The notes under the pieces: generated by a model | Database searches by the model: none | Seen by the model: the letters and a program-made list of their open reading frames with translations, nothing else | Told to the model about the DNA's origin: nothing | NCBI RefSeq assembly: GCF_019929185.1 | Contig: NZ_JAHZPC010000006.1 | Location: 1 to 64,000, forward strand | Length of the DNA: 64,000 nucleotides | DNA from: Streptococcus parasanguinis | GTDB taxonomy: Bacteria; Bacillota; Bacilli; Lactobacillales; Streptococcaceae | Direction: 5' to 3' | Program-made: the position numbers and the translations under genes | Shown here: piece after piece, positions 26,869 through 36,290 of the stretch | Position numbering within the stretch: position 1 is the stretch's first letter | How the letters are laid out: each line of letters begins with the position of its first letter

Positions 26869-27832
26869 TACGCCATTTATGATCGGGAATGTCGAAATCC
26901 CTAACCGTACCGTCCTAGCCCCAATGGCCGGAGTGACCAACTCAGCTTTCCGGACCATTGCCAAAGAACTGGGGGCAGGGCTCGTTGTGATGGAAATGGT
27001 CTCTGACAAGGGAATCCAATACAACAATGAAAAGACGCTTCACATGCTCCATATCGATGAAGGAGAAAATCCTGTATCGATCCAACTCTTTGGAAGTGAC
27101 GAAGATAGCCTCGCACGCGCAGCTGAATTTATCCAAGAAAATACCAAGACTGATATCGTCGATATCAACATGGGTTGCCCGGTGAATAAAATCGTCAAGA
27201 ACGAGGCTGGTGCCATGTGGCTCAAGGACCCAGACAAGATTTACTCCATCATCAATAAGGTTCAATCCGTCCTTGATATCCCCCTCACTGTAAAAATGCG
27301 GACGGGTTGGTCAGATCCTTCTCTAGCAGTTGAAAATGCGCTCGCTGCTGAAGCTGCAGGTGTCTCTGCCCTTGCCATGCATGGACGGACTCGGGAGCAA
27401 ATGTATACGGGGCATGCGGATCTTGAGACCCTTCACAAGGTTGCACAGGCCCTAACTAAGATTCCATTTATCGCAAACGGAGATATCCGTACGGTTCAAG
27501 ACGCCAAACAACGGATCGAAGAAGTCGGTGCTGATGCGGTCATGATTGGTCGCGCTGCTATGGGCAATCCTTATCTCTTCAACCAAATCAATCACTACTT
27601 TGAAACAGGAGAAATCCTGCCTGATTTGACCTTTGAAGACAAGATGAAGATTGCTTACGAACATTTGAAACGCTTGATCGATCTCAAAGGTGAGCACATT
27701 GCCGTTCGTGAATTCCGTGGCCTTGCCCCTCACTACCTTCGTGGTACCTCAGGTGCAGCAAAACTCCGTGGAGCCATCTCCCAAGCAAGCACCCTGGCAG
27801 AGATTGAAGAACTCTTACAATTAAACGCATAG
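26855..27832 (+). CDS. dusB: tRNA-dihydrouridine synthase
   Basis: FMN-dependent reduction of specific uridines in tRNA. 325 aa from a GTG at 26855 ([12 protein letters not shown]) with GGAGG 10 bases upstream inside hslO; an ATG at 26834 is an alternative. Motifs [22 protein letters not shown] (catalytic Cys in GCP), VKMRTGW and the C-terminal FMN phosphate site are intact. The DusB-like label is by general similarity to the firmicute family. Followed by a terminator whose hairpin is repeated on the far side of a family B element. Confidence 0.92.
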   Translation: MTNLNTPFMIGNVEIPNRTVLAPMAGVTNSAFRTIAKELGAGLVVMEMVSDKGIQYNNEKTLHMLHIDEGENPVSIQLFGSDEDSLARAAEFIQENTKTDIVDINMGCPVNKIVKNEAGAMWLKDPDKIYSIINKVQSVLDIPLTVKMRTGWSDPSLAVENALAAEAAGVSALAMHGRTREQMYTGHADLETLHKVAQALTKIPFIANGDIRTVQDAKQRIEEVGADAVMIGRAAMGNPYLFNQINHYFETGEILPDLTFEDKMKIAYEHLKRLIDLKGEHIAVREFRGLAPHYLRGTSGAAKLRGAISQASTLAEIEELLQLNA

Positions 27833-27844
27833 AAATAATAAAAG

Positions 27845-27870
27845 CAGGACCTCACATGAGGTCCTGTTTA
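27845..27870 (+). terminator. Terminator of hslO-dus
   Basis: CAGGACCTCA-CA-TGAGGTCCTG then TTT. A hairpin differing by one base from its reverse complement occurs at 28130-28149. Confidence 0.8.
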
Positions 27871-28122
27871 GAATTATGACAAAGTCATCTTAGAAACTTT
27901 CCTCAGGTGAGTACGGACGTCAGCGAACTTCGAAGAAGTTCCATGACTTAGTTTTGAGCCTAAGGTCTCAAAACTCCCGAGTGTCTGAAACAATTGTGTT
28001 TCAGACACTTTTCTCACGGCGGAAAGTTTCAGTGTATATTTGAACAATCCTAATAGTATATATCAGTTTAATTTTTTTGCATCACCTAGATTGCTTAATA
28101 TTAAAAACAATTTGTCTACAAT
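27871..28122 (-). repeat. Structured repeat, family B, copy 1
   Basis: Core at 27896-28027. Read on the minus strand: outer stem ACTTTCC..GTGAG with CTCAC..GGAAAGT; hairpin GTGTCTGAAAC/GTTTCAGACAC; hairpin AGTTTTGAG/CTCAAAACT around ACCTTAGG; hairpin GAACTTC-TTC-GAAGTTC; invariant GCTGACGTCCGTA; then ATGAC-TTT-GTCAT. Lies between the convergent dus and DUF1275 genes. Confidence 0.9.
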
Positions 28123-28123
28123 C

Positions 28124-28149
28124 TATATAGGATCTCATGTGAGGTCCTA
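28124..28149 (-). terminator. Terminator of the DUF1275 gene
   Basis: Minus strand: AGGACCTCA-CA-TGAGATCCT directly after the stop codon; weak T-run. Near-copy of the dus terminator stem. Confidence 0.65.
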
Positions 28150-28836
28150 TTATAGATTATCTGTCTGTAAGCCGAGTTGTTTGACTCTAGCGGTGTAGTA
28201 AGTCATGATCAAAAAGAGGTTAGCTGTGATCAGCCAGATGGACCATTGGTGGATGAAATGCATGAGGATGGCCACGCTAATAGCTCCCGCGACAAAACTT
28301 CCAACGACAATCCCGTAGTTCATGGCCTGACGCCGATACTCGACCAAATCTCCTTCACCTCGAGCGATTCGGTACAAGGCCGTCAGCATCTTGCGATAAT
28401 TTCCGGAAGTCATAAAGATCACATAAGGGTGATTTTCGATCAAGCTCCCTGTAAAGGTCAACATCATCATTCCCGTCCCAAAAGCTATAAAGGGAACTTC
28501 TACAGGTGGTATGACAGACACTAAGGGAATCAGGAGTGTCACCACAAACAAAGGAATCAACATCTTGGTTCGCCAAAAGGCTGTCTTGCGATATTCTTTG
28601 ATATGGAGGGCAACCACAAAGCCGATGGAAAAGAATAAAATAGATGAAAAACGCATGATGGTATTTTCGACGCGGGGATCGTGCCAATCAGCGATGAGAA
28701 GCAGGAGGTTCCCAGTTTGGGTCGCGACCAAACTCCGGTAGTGCATGTGGCAAAAAACATCAAGGCCCCCGCCGATAAAACCAAGCAGAGCCCCCATCAG
28801 TCGTGTATTTTGTGGTAAGATGATTTTTTCTTCCAT
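28150..28836 (-). CDS. DUF1275/YoaK-family membrane protein
   Basis: 228 aa from ATG 28836 (MEEKIILPQNTRLM; AAAGGG upstream), chosen over an ATG 48 bp earlier without an RBS. Six predicted TM helices; family features GALLGFIGGGLDVFCHMHYRSLVATQTGNLL (given only in part: GGGLDVFCH and QTGNLL) at the N-terminus. YoaK/DUF1275 proteins are widespread but their transport substrate or function is not established. Monocistronic; converges on dus. Confidence 0.85.
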   Translation of the reverse strand: MEEKIILPQNTRLMGALLGFIGGGLDVFCHMHYRSLVATQTGNLLLLIADWHDPRVENTIMRFSSILFFSIGFVVALHIKEYRKTAFWRTKMLIPLFVVTLLIPLVSVIPPVEVPFIAFGTGMMMLTFTGSLIENHPYVIFMTSGNYRKMLTALYRIARGEGDLVEYRRQAMNYGIVVGSFVAGAISVAILMHFIHQWSIWLITANLFLIMTYYTARVKQLGLQTDNL

Positions 28837-28904
28837 AGTCGTATCCCTTTTGATTTCAATTATTTTTATTATACCACTTTGCACACAAGTGGAGCAGGAA
28901 AAAT

Positions 28905-28943
28905 CAAAAAAGCCCTTAGTTACTAATCGTAACTAAGGGCTGA
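28905..28943 (-). terminator. Terminator of the nadR-pnuC-nrtR operon
   Basis: Minus strand: AGCCCTTAGTTAC-GATTA-GTAACTAAGGGCT followed by TTTTTT. Confidence 0.9.
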
Positions 28944-28963
28944 TAGAATTCATCTCGCTCGAT

Positions 28964-29740
28964 CTACTGTTTTAGGCGATAGGTCTTCCGTGGTTTTTTC
29001 TTAGGAACCCGCTTGACACCCACTTCTTCCACGAATTCTCCGAACTTCACGAGGAAGTTATTGCTAACGATGGGGCGTCCTGGATTGATCAGATTGACCA
29101 ATTCGGTTGCTTCATAAACGGTAAAGGGCTCCTCTAACAGATAGAGGAAGGTTGGGTTCCAGTCCAAACGCCCCTGAATCCGCTTGATCGACTCTTGGAC
29201 GATTTGATAGTGGTCAAAGGCAAAATCAGAAGCAACTAAGGCTTTCCCCTCTAACAAACACTGGGACTTCTTGAAATCGACATCGAGAAAAACAACTTCC
29301 TTGGCATCATCTCCTGCATGGGCTAGCTCCACTGCTTCTGCTGGCAGATAGACCAGATGAGCGATGGTAATGACCCAGCCCCTGGGGTCCCGCCCAGGGG
29401 TGGAAACCGTCATGAGCTGCTCCACCTTATTAACTGGAAGATCAAGCCCGACTTCTTCTTTGACCTCTCGGATACAAGCATGGGTTGCATCTTCATCCTT
29501 GTTCACAAAGCCCCCCACCAAGGCTAGGCGGTGTTGATACGGGTGGGCCTTGCGGCGAATGGCTAAAAGCTTGAGCTGGCCTTCAACAAAACAATAAGCC
29601 ACCATGTCCGCTGTGACACTTGGAGTTTCATAAGTTGGCAGGTCTTGCTCCTTGTACCACTTGAGAAAGTCTGCTTCACTTGCGACCGTCTCAAAATACT
29701 CTTTCTCCGTCATTCCTGCTGGAATCAAGAGATTGGTCAT
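28964..29740 (-). CDS. nrtR: NrtR-type Nudix-domain transcriptional regulator of NAD metabolism
   Basis: 258 aa. Residues about 40-170 are a Nudix-like domain (LALVGGFVNKDEDATHACIREVKEEVG, here split as LALVGGFVNKDEDA and REVKEEVGL). The C-terminal 90 residues resemble the winged-helix domain of NrtR repressors. NrtR senses ADP-ribose and represses NAD biosynthesis and salvage genes. The link to nadR and pnuC in one operon makes this assignment strong; catalytic Nudix activity may be retained, since the REVKEE core is intact. Its ATG directly abuts the pnuC stop (TAAATG). Confidence 0.85.
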   Translation of the reverse strand: MTNLLIPAGMTEKEYFETVASEADFLKWYKEQDLPTYETPSVTADMVAYCFVEGQLKLLAIRRKAHPYQHRLALVGGFVNKDEDATHACIREVKEEVGLDLPVNKVEQLMTVSTPGRDPRGWVITIAHLVYLPAEAVELAHAGDDAKEVVFLDVDFKKSQCLLEGKALVASDFAFDHYQIVQESIKRIQGRLDWNPTFLYLLEEPFTVYEATELVNLINPGRPIVSNNFLVKFGEFVEEVGVKRVPKKKPRKTYRLKQ

Positions 29741-30601
29741 TTAGGCCACCTCCTTCTTGAGGGCTTTGGTCCATTGGTACCAGCCCACTAGACTATTCAG
29801 CGTGTAGACCCAGTACATCCCTTGAATTTGAATACTCTGATCCCACCAGAGGTAGATACTAAAGACGTTGGTCGCAATCCAGAAGATCCATTGTTCCCGA
29901 TAAAGGCGGGTCATGAGGAGCTGGCCGACCCCATTGGTCGCATCGGTGATACTATCACGGAAAGGACGAGCACTATGGATGCTCTGATAAGCAAAGCCCA
30001 TACCAATCCAGATCACGGCACTCAAGGCCAAGTAGCGCATCCACTCGATCAAGGTCAATTTCTTGGCTTCAAAATGAGATTCTTCGACCTTTCCTTGATC
30101 GTTGATCCGATTGGAGAGCCAGACATAGAGACCGATCGGTTGCATGATGAAGAAATAAAGAGTTGTCAGGACTTCCCCATAGAAGTTTTTATTGAGGGCT
30201 AAAACGAGGTAGATGGCTGAATTTACTGCTCCAAAAAGGTAGTTGCTAGCTCGCCCTTCTGCAACAAGAATGACACAGACAATTCCTGTCCAAGAGGCAA
30301 ACAATCCCAGCCAATCATGTTGTCCTATTAAATTTGTCCAATCTATAGAAAAAGAACCATTAGAATGGAAAAGGACCTTGATGAAATATTGTATTTGAGT
30401 CATGAACTCTAATACAAAAGGAACGCTAGAAAGAAGAAGGAGATAGATCCATTGAAAAGCTGTCCGTCCCATAAAAAGGTCCTTCCAGAGGAGTTTCATA
30501 ATATTGACAAAGCCTTGCTTTTTCGCTTCTCGGTGGACATTTGTAAAGTCTTGGATAAAGGTTGTGAATTTTTCAGTGAGGTTCTTCATTAGATGATTCA
30601 T
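29741..30601 (-). CDS. pnuC: Nicotinamide riboside transporter PnuC
   Basis: 286-aa membrane protein from ATG 30601 (MNHLMKNLTEKF) with AAGGAG six bases upstream; longer in-frame starts lie inside nadR. About seven TM helices; the SNYLFGAVNSAIYLVLALNKNFYGE region (seen as NYLFGAVNSAIY and NKNFYGE) and the WxxW-type QWIFWIATNVFSIYLW segment are PnuC hallmarks. Imports nicotinamide riboside, which NadR phosphorylates to trap it. Ten bp after nadR. Confidence 0.93.
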   Translation of the reverse strand: MNHLMKNLTEKFTTFIQDFTNVHREAKKQGFVNIMKLLWKDLFMGRTAFQWIYLLLLSSVPFVLEFMTQIQYFIKVLFHSNGSFSIDWTNLIGQHDWLGLFASWTGIVCVILVAEGRASNYLFGAVNSAIYLVLALNKNFYGEVLTTLYFFIMQPIGLYVWLSNRINDQGKVEESHFEAKKLTLIEWMRYLALSAVIWIGMGFAYQSIHSARPFRDSITDATNGVGQLLMTRLYREQWIFWIATNVFSIYLWWDQSIQIQGMYWVYTLNSLVGWYQWTKALKKEVA

Positions 30602-30611
30602 AAGCTGCTCC

Positions 30612-31673
30612 TTAGTCGGCTTGGTAGATGGCATCAATAACCTTCTTGGCTTCTTCATAGTTGCCGAGGTAGTCTGATGCGAGGAAAGTGGTCGGAATGT
30701 TTCCTAGGTATTGCTGGCGCAATTGGTCTAGGTAATTTGAAAAGCTGGTGCGGATCTCTTCATCAGCCATGGTCATGTCTCGGAAACCATCATTGACATA
30801 AGAGCCGATCGGCTGAACAAAGAGGATCAAATCCCATTTTTCTTTAGACAAAATACTAACAAATAGGTTGTCAAAGGTATCGGTCATGCTGGTATCCTGG
30901 CCTTCGACTTCCATGTAATAGTCGTAGTAACCTTTGGTCACCAGGGAATTGGTATCTGCGATGACCAGGCCTCGATTGGCACTACTATCGATGAGCTTAG
31001 AGGTTTGATCATACTGTCCTAAGAGGAGGTAATAGTAATCTTTTGGTGTGAGTTCATCATCCCGAACATTGTTCTTGATCTGGTATTCACGGGCATACTC
31101 AAGACTAACAGGTGCATCGTAAAAGCGGGCTAAATCCTTTGCAAGGGTCGTTTTCCCGTTGCTGGCGCTCCCCATGATCAAGACTTTTTTTGTGAACTGA
31201 CGACGGAAGGGCTGGGCGATGTATTTCCAGTATTTGCTTGGATTTTCCCGGATCATGGTAGCAGAGATTCCAAAGCGACGTTCCTCTAAGTGGACTTCAA
31301 ACCCTCTCGCTTCCAACTCTTCCTTGTAGGCTTTCTCCCCCACATAAAAGATCAACTCTTCTGTCTCTGTTCGATACTGGATGGTATCAAGGGCTGTTTG
31401 TAACCAAGGTTCCCAACCCAAGGGATAACGAGGAAGTTCTGTCTCATCTAGCTTATAGACTTGGGTCAATTCATCATCTGAGAAGGCTTCACGGATATAG
31501 CGGAAGCGTTTTTGTAAGGTCAAGCCCACTTCTTCGCCACGGTCCCCTTCATAACCAGATACGATGACACGAACACGATCACACTGACGCTTGGCCCGTT
31601 GGATCAGGTCAATATGCCCTTGATGAAGAGGAGCAAAGGTTCCAAATACCAGGGCAATTCTTTCTTTTTTCAT
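30612..31673 (-). CDS. nadR: Bifunctional NMN adenylyltransferase / nicotinamide riboside kinase
   Basis: 353 aa, two domains. N-terminal nucleotidyltransferase: VFGTFAPLHQGHIDLI with the HxGH-type motif, and ISATMIRENP. C-terminal kinase: Walker A GSASNGKTTLAKD (residues about 165-178) and YAREY. Converts nicotinamide riboside to NMN and then NAD. Unlike enterobacterial NadR there is no N-terminal HTH, and regulation falls to the linked NrtR. First gene of the operon under a strong promoter bracketed by perfect inverted repeats. Confidence 0.94.
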   Translation of the reverse strand: MKKERIALVFGTFAPLHQGHIDLIQRAKRQCDRVRVIVSGYEGDRGEEVGLTLQKRFRYIREAFSDDELTQVYKLDETELPRYPLGWEPWLQTALDTIQYRTETEELIFYVGEKAYKEELEARGFEVHLEERRFGISATMIRENPSKYWKYIAQPFRRQFTKKVLIMGSASNGKTTLAKDLARFYDAPVSLEYAREYQIKNNVRDDELTPKDYYYLLLGQYDQTSKLIDSSANRGLVIADTNSLVTKGYYDYYMEVEGQDTSMTDTFDNLFVSILSKEKWDLILFVQPIGSYVNDGFRDMTMADEEIRTSFSNYLDQLRQQYLGNIPTTFLASDYLGNYEEAKKVIDAIYQAD

Positions 31674-31686
31674 ATGAACTCCTTTT

Positions 31687-31772
31687 TATATTTTTTTATA
31701 AATAGATTTTCTTTATGTTTTTATTATAAACTATATTTTCTGGATGTCAACACCTTTTTATAAAAAAATATA
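31687..31772 (-). promoter_or_regulatory. NAD-salvage promoter with paired 16-bp operator-like boxes
   Basis: Minus strand: TTGACA (31745-31750), 16-nt spacer, TATAAT (31723-31728). TATATTTTTTTATAAA at 31687-31702 and its exact reverse complement at 31757-31772 bracket the promoter, one upstream of the -35 and one between start site and RBS. Likely NrtR boxes (inference from position and linkage). Confidence 0.65.
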
Positions 31773-31792
31773 TTTTTCTTCAAAACAGCAAA

Positions 31793-31834
31793 AAAAGATT
31801 TGAAAAGATAAGATTTTCTTTTCAAATCTTTCGA
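31793..31834 (-). terminator. Terminator of the DUF6287-like lipoprotein
   Basis: AAGATTTGAAAAG pairs with CTTTTCAAATCTT across a short loop; T-run on the minus strand. Confidence 0.8.
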
Positions 31835-31837
31835 ATT

Positions 31838-32563
31838 TTATTCACGAGTGAGGGAGTGGCTGACACCGTCTTTAAGAACCGTCACACTAGATACAGAGCC
31901 ATCTTTTCCAACTACGATATCTAGAGTCGCCGCAGACCCATCGCCTGCTGAGAGATTAGCATGGTAATGACCATCATCCAAGGTATAGTTATAAGCGCTG
32001 ATACCATAGGCTACGGGTTGGCCCCCAGGAAGTTGGATGGTCACTTGACCACCTTGGCCAATAGTGACTCCAGTGTCGCGTTTGTCAGACCAATTCCCAG
32101 CTGCTGCAGAGAAATCCCCTGCTGCTACAGAATAGACTCCCTTGTATTGGGCATTCTCAGTAGCAGAAGCTTGCTTCTTAGCATGGGCATGACCGTCTTC
32201 TAGACTTGGCAATTTTGCTTTTGCTGGTGTTGCTGGAGTGGCTACTTCTTTTGTTTCTTTTGTTACGGGTGCTGCTGGTGTCGCTTCTTTAGCTGGAGCT
32301 GGTGTTTGACTAGCTGCAGCTTGGTTATTTTTGCTACCAACGGTATGACTTTCTTCTGATTTGCTATCAGAGGATGAAGAGACAATCGGATCTTTACTAG
32401 TGATCACTTTTTTCTTAGAAGAAGAACTTGTTTGTTTAACCTGACTGGTCTTTGAACTACTTGCTTCTGAAGTTTTTTCTTCTTTATTCCCACCACAAGC
32501 TCCTAGGAAAAGACTAGCTGTAAGAGCTAGCGCTGCTAGGGAAATGATTTTTTTGTTTTTCAT
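31838..32563 (-). CDS. Lipoprotein with Ser/Thr/Ala-rich linker and DUF6287-like C-terminal domain
   Basis: 241 aa. Lipobox LFLGAC near residue 23 predicts diacylglycerol-Cys anchoring. Residues about 25-130 are low-complexity (SSS, PAPAKEATPAAP). The C-terminal 100 residues form a beta-rich domain beginning YKGVYSVAAGDFSAAAGNW, similar to streptococcal domains labelled DUF6287. A DGHAHAKKQ segment precedes it and could bind metal, but this is speculative. Monocistronic. Function unknown. Confidence 0.8.
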   Translation of the reverse strand: MKNKKIISLAALALTASLFLGACGGNKEEKTSEASSSKTSQVKQTSSSSKKKVITSKDPIVSSSSDSKSEESHTVGSKNNQAAASQTPAPAKEATPAAPVTKETKEVATPATPAKAKLPSLEDGHAHAKKQASATENAQYKGVYSVAAGDFSAAAGNWSDKRDTGVTIGQGGQVTIQLPGGQPVAYGISAYNYTLDDGHYHANLSAGDGSAATLDIVVGKDGSVSSVTVLKDGVSHSLTRE

Positions 32564-32705
32564 AACAGAACCTCTTTTGTAACATTTGTAATATTTTGTA
32601 ACATTATTGTAACACTGTTATATGAGGGTGTCAATAGTTTCTCAAATATTTTTCTAATTTGAAAGAAGTTTTAAATAAGTTACTAAGCCATAGTAGAAAA
32701 AAGCC

Positions 32706-32951
32706 GGACACACTGTTCTTTTATACAAATCTAATACTTTCTATAAAGATAAAATTATTTTATTCGTTAGGGTTACTCAATTATCTACTGAAACTTTCCG
32801 ATGTGAGAAAAGTGCTAGAAACACTATTGTTTCTAGCACTCGGTAGTTTTGGAACCTTAGGTCCAAAACTAAGTCATGGAACTTCTTCGAAGTTCGCTGA
32901 CGTCCGTACTCACCTAAGGAAAGTTTCTAAGATAACTTTATCTATAATCTG
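32706..32951 (+). repeat. Structured repeat, family B, copy 2
   Basis: Core 32793-32924. Outer stem ACTTTCC/GGAAAGT; hairpin GTGCTAGAAACA/TGTTTCTAGCAC; hairpin AGTTTTGGA/TCCAAAACT; hairpin GAACTTC-TTC-GAAGTTC; trailing GATAA-CT-TTATC. AAGCCGGACA-like sequence occurs on both sides (32701 and 32952). Confidence 0.9.
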
Positions 32952-32978
32952 AAGCCGGACAAACTGTCCAGCTTTTCT
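32952..32978 (+). terminator. Hairpin between family B copy 2 and the DUF4430 gene
   Basis: AAGCCGGACA-AAC-TGTCCAGCTT followed by TTC on the plus strand. On the minus strand the T-run is poor, so termination of the DUF4430 gene here is uncertain. Confidence 0.5.
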
Positions 32979-33385
32979 TATTTATACACTTCTTGATAGA
33001 ATTCGATCTTATCCCCTTTTTTAACGGTGGTTTCAGCAGCACCTTTTGGAGCCATCTCGCCATTGATCTTGTACATCCAGTAAAGACCTTTGGCTTCGTC
33101 TTGGCTGTGACCGTCAATCGAGGTGATCATGCCATTTTTTTCTTCAATCTTGTAGTTGGCTTTGAGCACTTTCATAAGGTTGCTCTCTTCTGCTACTTTC
33201 AAGGTTTTCAATTGCGCTTTTTGACCTTCTGGCGTCACGCTAATTGTAATCGAAATTTCGTTTTTCTTGGCAACTTCTGTGCTAGAAGCTGTTGGTTGAT
33301 GGTTTGTGCTATGAGACGAAGCGCAACTCGCTAAAAGAAGAGCTGCAAGTAAGGTCATTAAGCTAGAAATGGTTTTTTTCAACAT
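32978..33385 (-). CDS. DUF4430 lipoprotein, probable substrate-binding partner of ECF transporter
   Basis: 135 aa from ATG 33385 (MLKKTISSLMT; AGGAG upstream); a longer frame runs into the preceding gene. Lipobox LLLASC near residue 20. The mature part matches the DUF4430/transcobalamin C-terminal-like pattern (LKVAEESNLMKVLKANYKI..GLYWMYKINGE). It overlaps the ECF S-component gene by 23 bp. The same domain occurs in animal cobalamin carriers, so a corrinoid or similar ligand is possible but unproven. Confidence 0.82.
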   Translation of the reverse strand: MLKKTISSLMTLLAALLLASCASSHSTNHQPTASSTEVAKKNEISITISVTPEGQKAQLKTLKVAEESNLMKVLKANYKIEEKNGMITSIDGHSQDEAKGLYWMYKINGEMAPKGAAETTVKKGDKIEFYQEVYK

Positions 33386-33851
33386 AAAATCTCCTAAAGA
33401 TTTGATAAATAATGGGATAGAAAATGATCGTCGACAGAGCATGGGCAAGGTTAAAACTAAAACCATTGACCAAAGCATAGGTCCACCAAGGAATATGGTA
33501 TATCAAGGCATAAACACTATCGATCAAGACCCCATAAGCAAAGGACAGTAGGCCCACAAAAAGGATCTGAAGGACAAAGGGCAACCACTTGTAACTGATG
33601 CGCCAAATGAGCATCAAACAGCCAAAGGCGACAATCTGAAAGAACACAATCAAGCTCATCCCCAGGAAAAAGGCAGAGACAAACATGGTGATCATCATCA
33701 CAAGAAAAGCAAAGCTATACCCTTCAAATATCACCAAGAGAAAAAAGATAGCAGAAATAGGTTGGACATTTGGGAAAGGGGCAAAAGCCTGACGTAGAGC
33801 GACACAAAGGGCCGCCAAAAGCGAAATACGGGTTAATCGCTGAAGCGTCAT
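33363..33851 (-). CDS. ECF transporter S component, substrate unknown
   Basis: 162-aa membrane protein with five or six TM helices and the RISLLAALCVALRQAFAPFPNVQP N-terminus (seen as LLAALCVALRQ and FPNVQP) typical of S components. S components pair with shared EcfAA'T modules encoded elsewhere. Coupled to a DUF4430 lipoprotein and 9 bp after clpC, so likely read through from the CtsR-regulated promoter. The loop FPNVQPISAIFF is common to several vitamin-type S components; substrate cannot be assigned. Confidence 0.82.
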   Translation of the reverse strand: MTLQRLTRISLLAALCVALRQAFAPFPNVQPISAIFFLLVIFEGYSFAFLVMMITMFVSAFFLGMSLIVFFQIVAFGCLMLIWRISYKWLPFVLQILFVGLLSFAYGVLIDSVYALIYHIPWWTYALVNGFSFNLAHALSTIIFYPIIYQIFRRFYVEKNHF

Positions 33852-33860
33852 GACGTCCTC

Positions 33861-36290
33861 CTAGACAATCTCGAACTTGATCGTTCCGGCTGTCGTTCCA
33901 ACCTTGATGGTTTGCCCTTCTTGGGCTTGACCTTTCAGCAATAGCTCTGCTAGTTGATCTTCCACTTCGGTCTGCAAGACACGACGCAGTGGGCGAGCTC
34001 CCATTTCTGGATCGTAGCCTTTGGTTGCTAGCAACTTGAGCGCTGAAGGCTGGAATTTGAGGGTCATGCCTTGTTCGGCCAAGGTCGCGATGAGCGGTTT
34101 GACCATGACTTTCACCACCTGCTGCATGTCCTCGCTTGAGAGACTATGGAAGACCACCTTTTCATCAATCCGGTTGATAAACTCTGGACGATAGGTCTTC
34201 TTCAACTCTTCAAACATGCGTTTTTCCATATTGGCCTGGTCAAAGCGAATATCTTTGGCACCAAAGCCAACTGTCTTATCATCCCGAAGGGCTGTTGCTC
34301 CCAGATTTGAGGTCATGATGATAATGGTATTGGAGAAATCAATCTTCCGGCCTTTGCTATCGGTTAAGACTCCGTCATCCAAGACCTGCAAAAGGACATT
34401 GAAAATATCTGGGTGGGCTTTTTCCACCTCATCAAATAAGAGAACGGAATAAGGTTTGTTGCGGACCTTTTCGGTCAACTCGCCTCCTTCTTCGTAGCCC
34501 ACATAGCCTGGAGGGGCACCGTTGAGGCGGCTGGCCGCGAATTTTTCCATGTACTCACTCATATCAAAACGGATGAGGGCCGATTCATCATCAAACAGAA
34601 CTTCTGCCAAAGCTTTGGCTAGCTCTGTTTTTCCGACACCGGTAGGTCCTAGGAACATGAAAGAACCGATCGGACGTTTATTGCTACGGATCCCCGATTG
34701 ATTGCGTCGAATAGCCCGACTGATACTCGAAACGGCTTGGTCTTGACCAATCACGCGCTTGTGCAATTCTGTTTCTAAGTTGAGGTACTTCTTGGCATCG
34801 GTTTGAGTCAGTTTTTGAGTTGGAATACCAGATAATTGGCTCAAAGTCACCAAGACATCTTGGTCAGTGACTTCTTTTTTGTAGACAATGGGAGCGGCCT
34901 CTACTTCTAGGAGTTGGGCTGCTTTCTTCCACTTGCCATCCATCAAGGCCCGATCCAAGGCGGTCAACTCTTCTTTTACGTGACCGTTGGAATCGCGGTT
35001 TTGTACGGTAGCTGCCGCTTCATCCAAGAGATCAATGGCTGAATCTGGCAATTGACGGCTAGTCAAATAGCGGTGGGCATATTTGACAGCTGTTTCGATC
35101 GCTTCATCGGTAATGGTCACATGATGGTGGTCCTGGTAAGTTTCTTTCAAGCCTTGGAGAATTTGGATGCTATCTGCAACACTTGGCTCTTCAATGGTGA
35201 CTTTCGCAAAACGCCGAGAAAGGGCTGCATCTTTTTCGATATGCTTTTGGTACTCATCTTGAGTCGTGGCCCCAACTGTACGCAAGGTTCCCCGTGCCAG
35301 GGCTGGTTTTAGAATATTGGCTGCGTCTAAGGTCGAATCAATACCGGATCCTGACCCCATAATGGTATGCAGTTCATCGATAAAGAGAATCACGTGACCG
35401 TCTTCTTCGATGTCCTGGATGATATTGTTCATCCGTTCTTCGAAGTCCCCACGGAAGCGCGTCCCTGCAACGACATTCATGAGATCCAATTCAAGAACAC
35501 GCATTTGCGCGATTTCAGCTGGAACATTGCCACTAGCGACACGCTGAGCCAGACCTAATGCAAGAGCGGTTTTTCCGACCCCTGCTTCTCCCACCAATAC
35601 AGGATTGTTCTTGGTCTTGCGGCTGAGGATTTGGATCATGCGTGAAATCTCTGCATCCCGGCCGATCACAGGCTCAAGCTGGCCTGCACGCGCCATTTCT
35701 GTCAAATCACGGGTATAATCTTCAAGACCTCCACTGGTGCTTGGGGGCATGCCCATCATATTTCCCATGGTTTGGCGGTTAGGGTTTTGGGCCCGGTAGA
35801 GGCTCCGGATGGCTTTGATATCATTCTTGTCCCAGCCTGCCTTGTCTTCTAAATTCTTGCGAAGGGAGGCAATAGGAACTCCCTTGTCTTGCTCTGTAAA
35901 GGCAAAGCCGGCAAACTCCATGACTTGGCTCGCCAAGGTCCCACGGTCTGCTAGAAGAGAGAGGAGCACATGCTCTGTTCCCAAGGTCTTGGCATGAAGG
36001 ACCTGGGCAATCTCTCTTGCGTGCTTCATAATGGCTTCCATCCGATAAGAAAATGGGAAGATTTCATACCGATTGTCGCTTTGAAAAGCTTGGCCTGTAA
36101 TATGCTCCGCCGCATCCTGAAACTCATCGATCTGCATAGGATAATCGTTAAGTACAGAACCTGCCACGCTATAGGGATTATTGGCCATAGCCGTCAGGAG
36201 ATGCCAAGTATCTAAGGTATGTCCCTGATAGTGGCCTGCTAGTATTTGGGCCGCTTCTATACTTTCTAACAGTGCTGTTGAATAGTTCAT
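33861..36290 (-). CDS. clpC: ATP-dependent Clp protease ATP-binding subunit ClpC
   Basis: AAA+ unfoldase that feeds ClpP in protein quality control and competence regulation. 809 aa. N-domain repeats (residues 1-150), first AAA with Walker [12 protein letters not shown] and Walker [10 protein letters not shown], a middle coiled-coil domain, second AAA with [15 protein letters not shown] and [13 protein letters not shown]. Directly follows ctsR (stop and ATG adjacent), the classic class III heat-shock operon. Confidence 0.97.
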   Translation of the reverse strand: MNYSTALLESIEAAQILAGHYQGHTLDTWHLLTAMANNPYSVAGSVLNDYPMQIDEFQDAAEHITGQAFQSDNRYEIFPFSYRMEAIMKHAREIAQVLHAKTLGTEHVLLSLLADRGTLASQVMEFAGFAFTEQDKGVPIASLRKNLEDKAGWDKNDIKAIRSLYRAQNPNRQTMGNMMGMPPSTSGGLEDYTRDLTEMARAGQLEPVIGRDAEISRMIQILSRKTKNNPVLVGEAGVGKTALALGLAQRVASGNVPAEIAQMRVLELDLMNVVAGTRFRGDFEERMNNIIQDIEEDGHVILFIDELHTIMGSGSGIDSTLDAANILKPALARGTLRTVGATTQDEYQKHIEKDAALSRRFAKVTIEEPSVADSIQILQGLKETYQDHHHVTITDEAIETAVKYAHRYLTSRQLPDSAIDLLDEAAATVQNRDSNGHVKEELTALDRALMDGKWKKAAQLLEVEAAPIVYKKEVTDQDVLVTLSQLSGIPTQKLTQTDAKKYLNLETELHKRVIGQDQAVSSISRAIRRNQSGIRSNKRPIGSFMFLGPTGVGKTELAKALAEVLFDDESALIRFDMSEYMEKFAASRLNGAPPGYVGYEEGGELTEKVRNKPYSVLLFDEVEKAHPDIFNVLLQVLDDGVLTDSKGRKIDFSNTIIIMTSNLGATALRDDKTVGFGAKDIRFDQANMEKRMFEELKKTYRPEFINRIDEKVVFHSLSSEDMQQVVKVMVKPLIATLAEQGMTLKFQPSALKLLATKGYDPEMGARPLRRVLQTEVEDQLAELLLKGQAQEGQTIKVGTTAGTIKFEIV

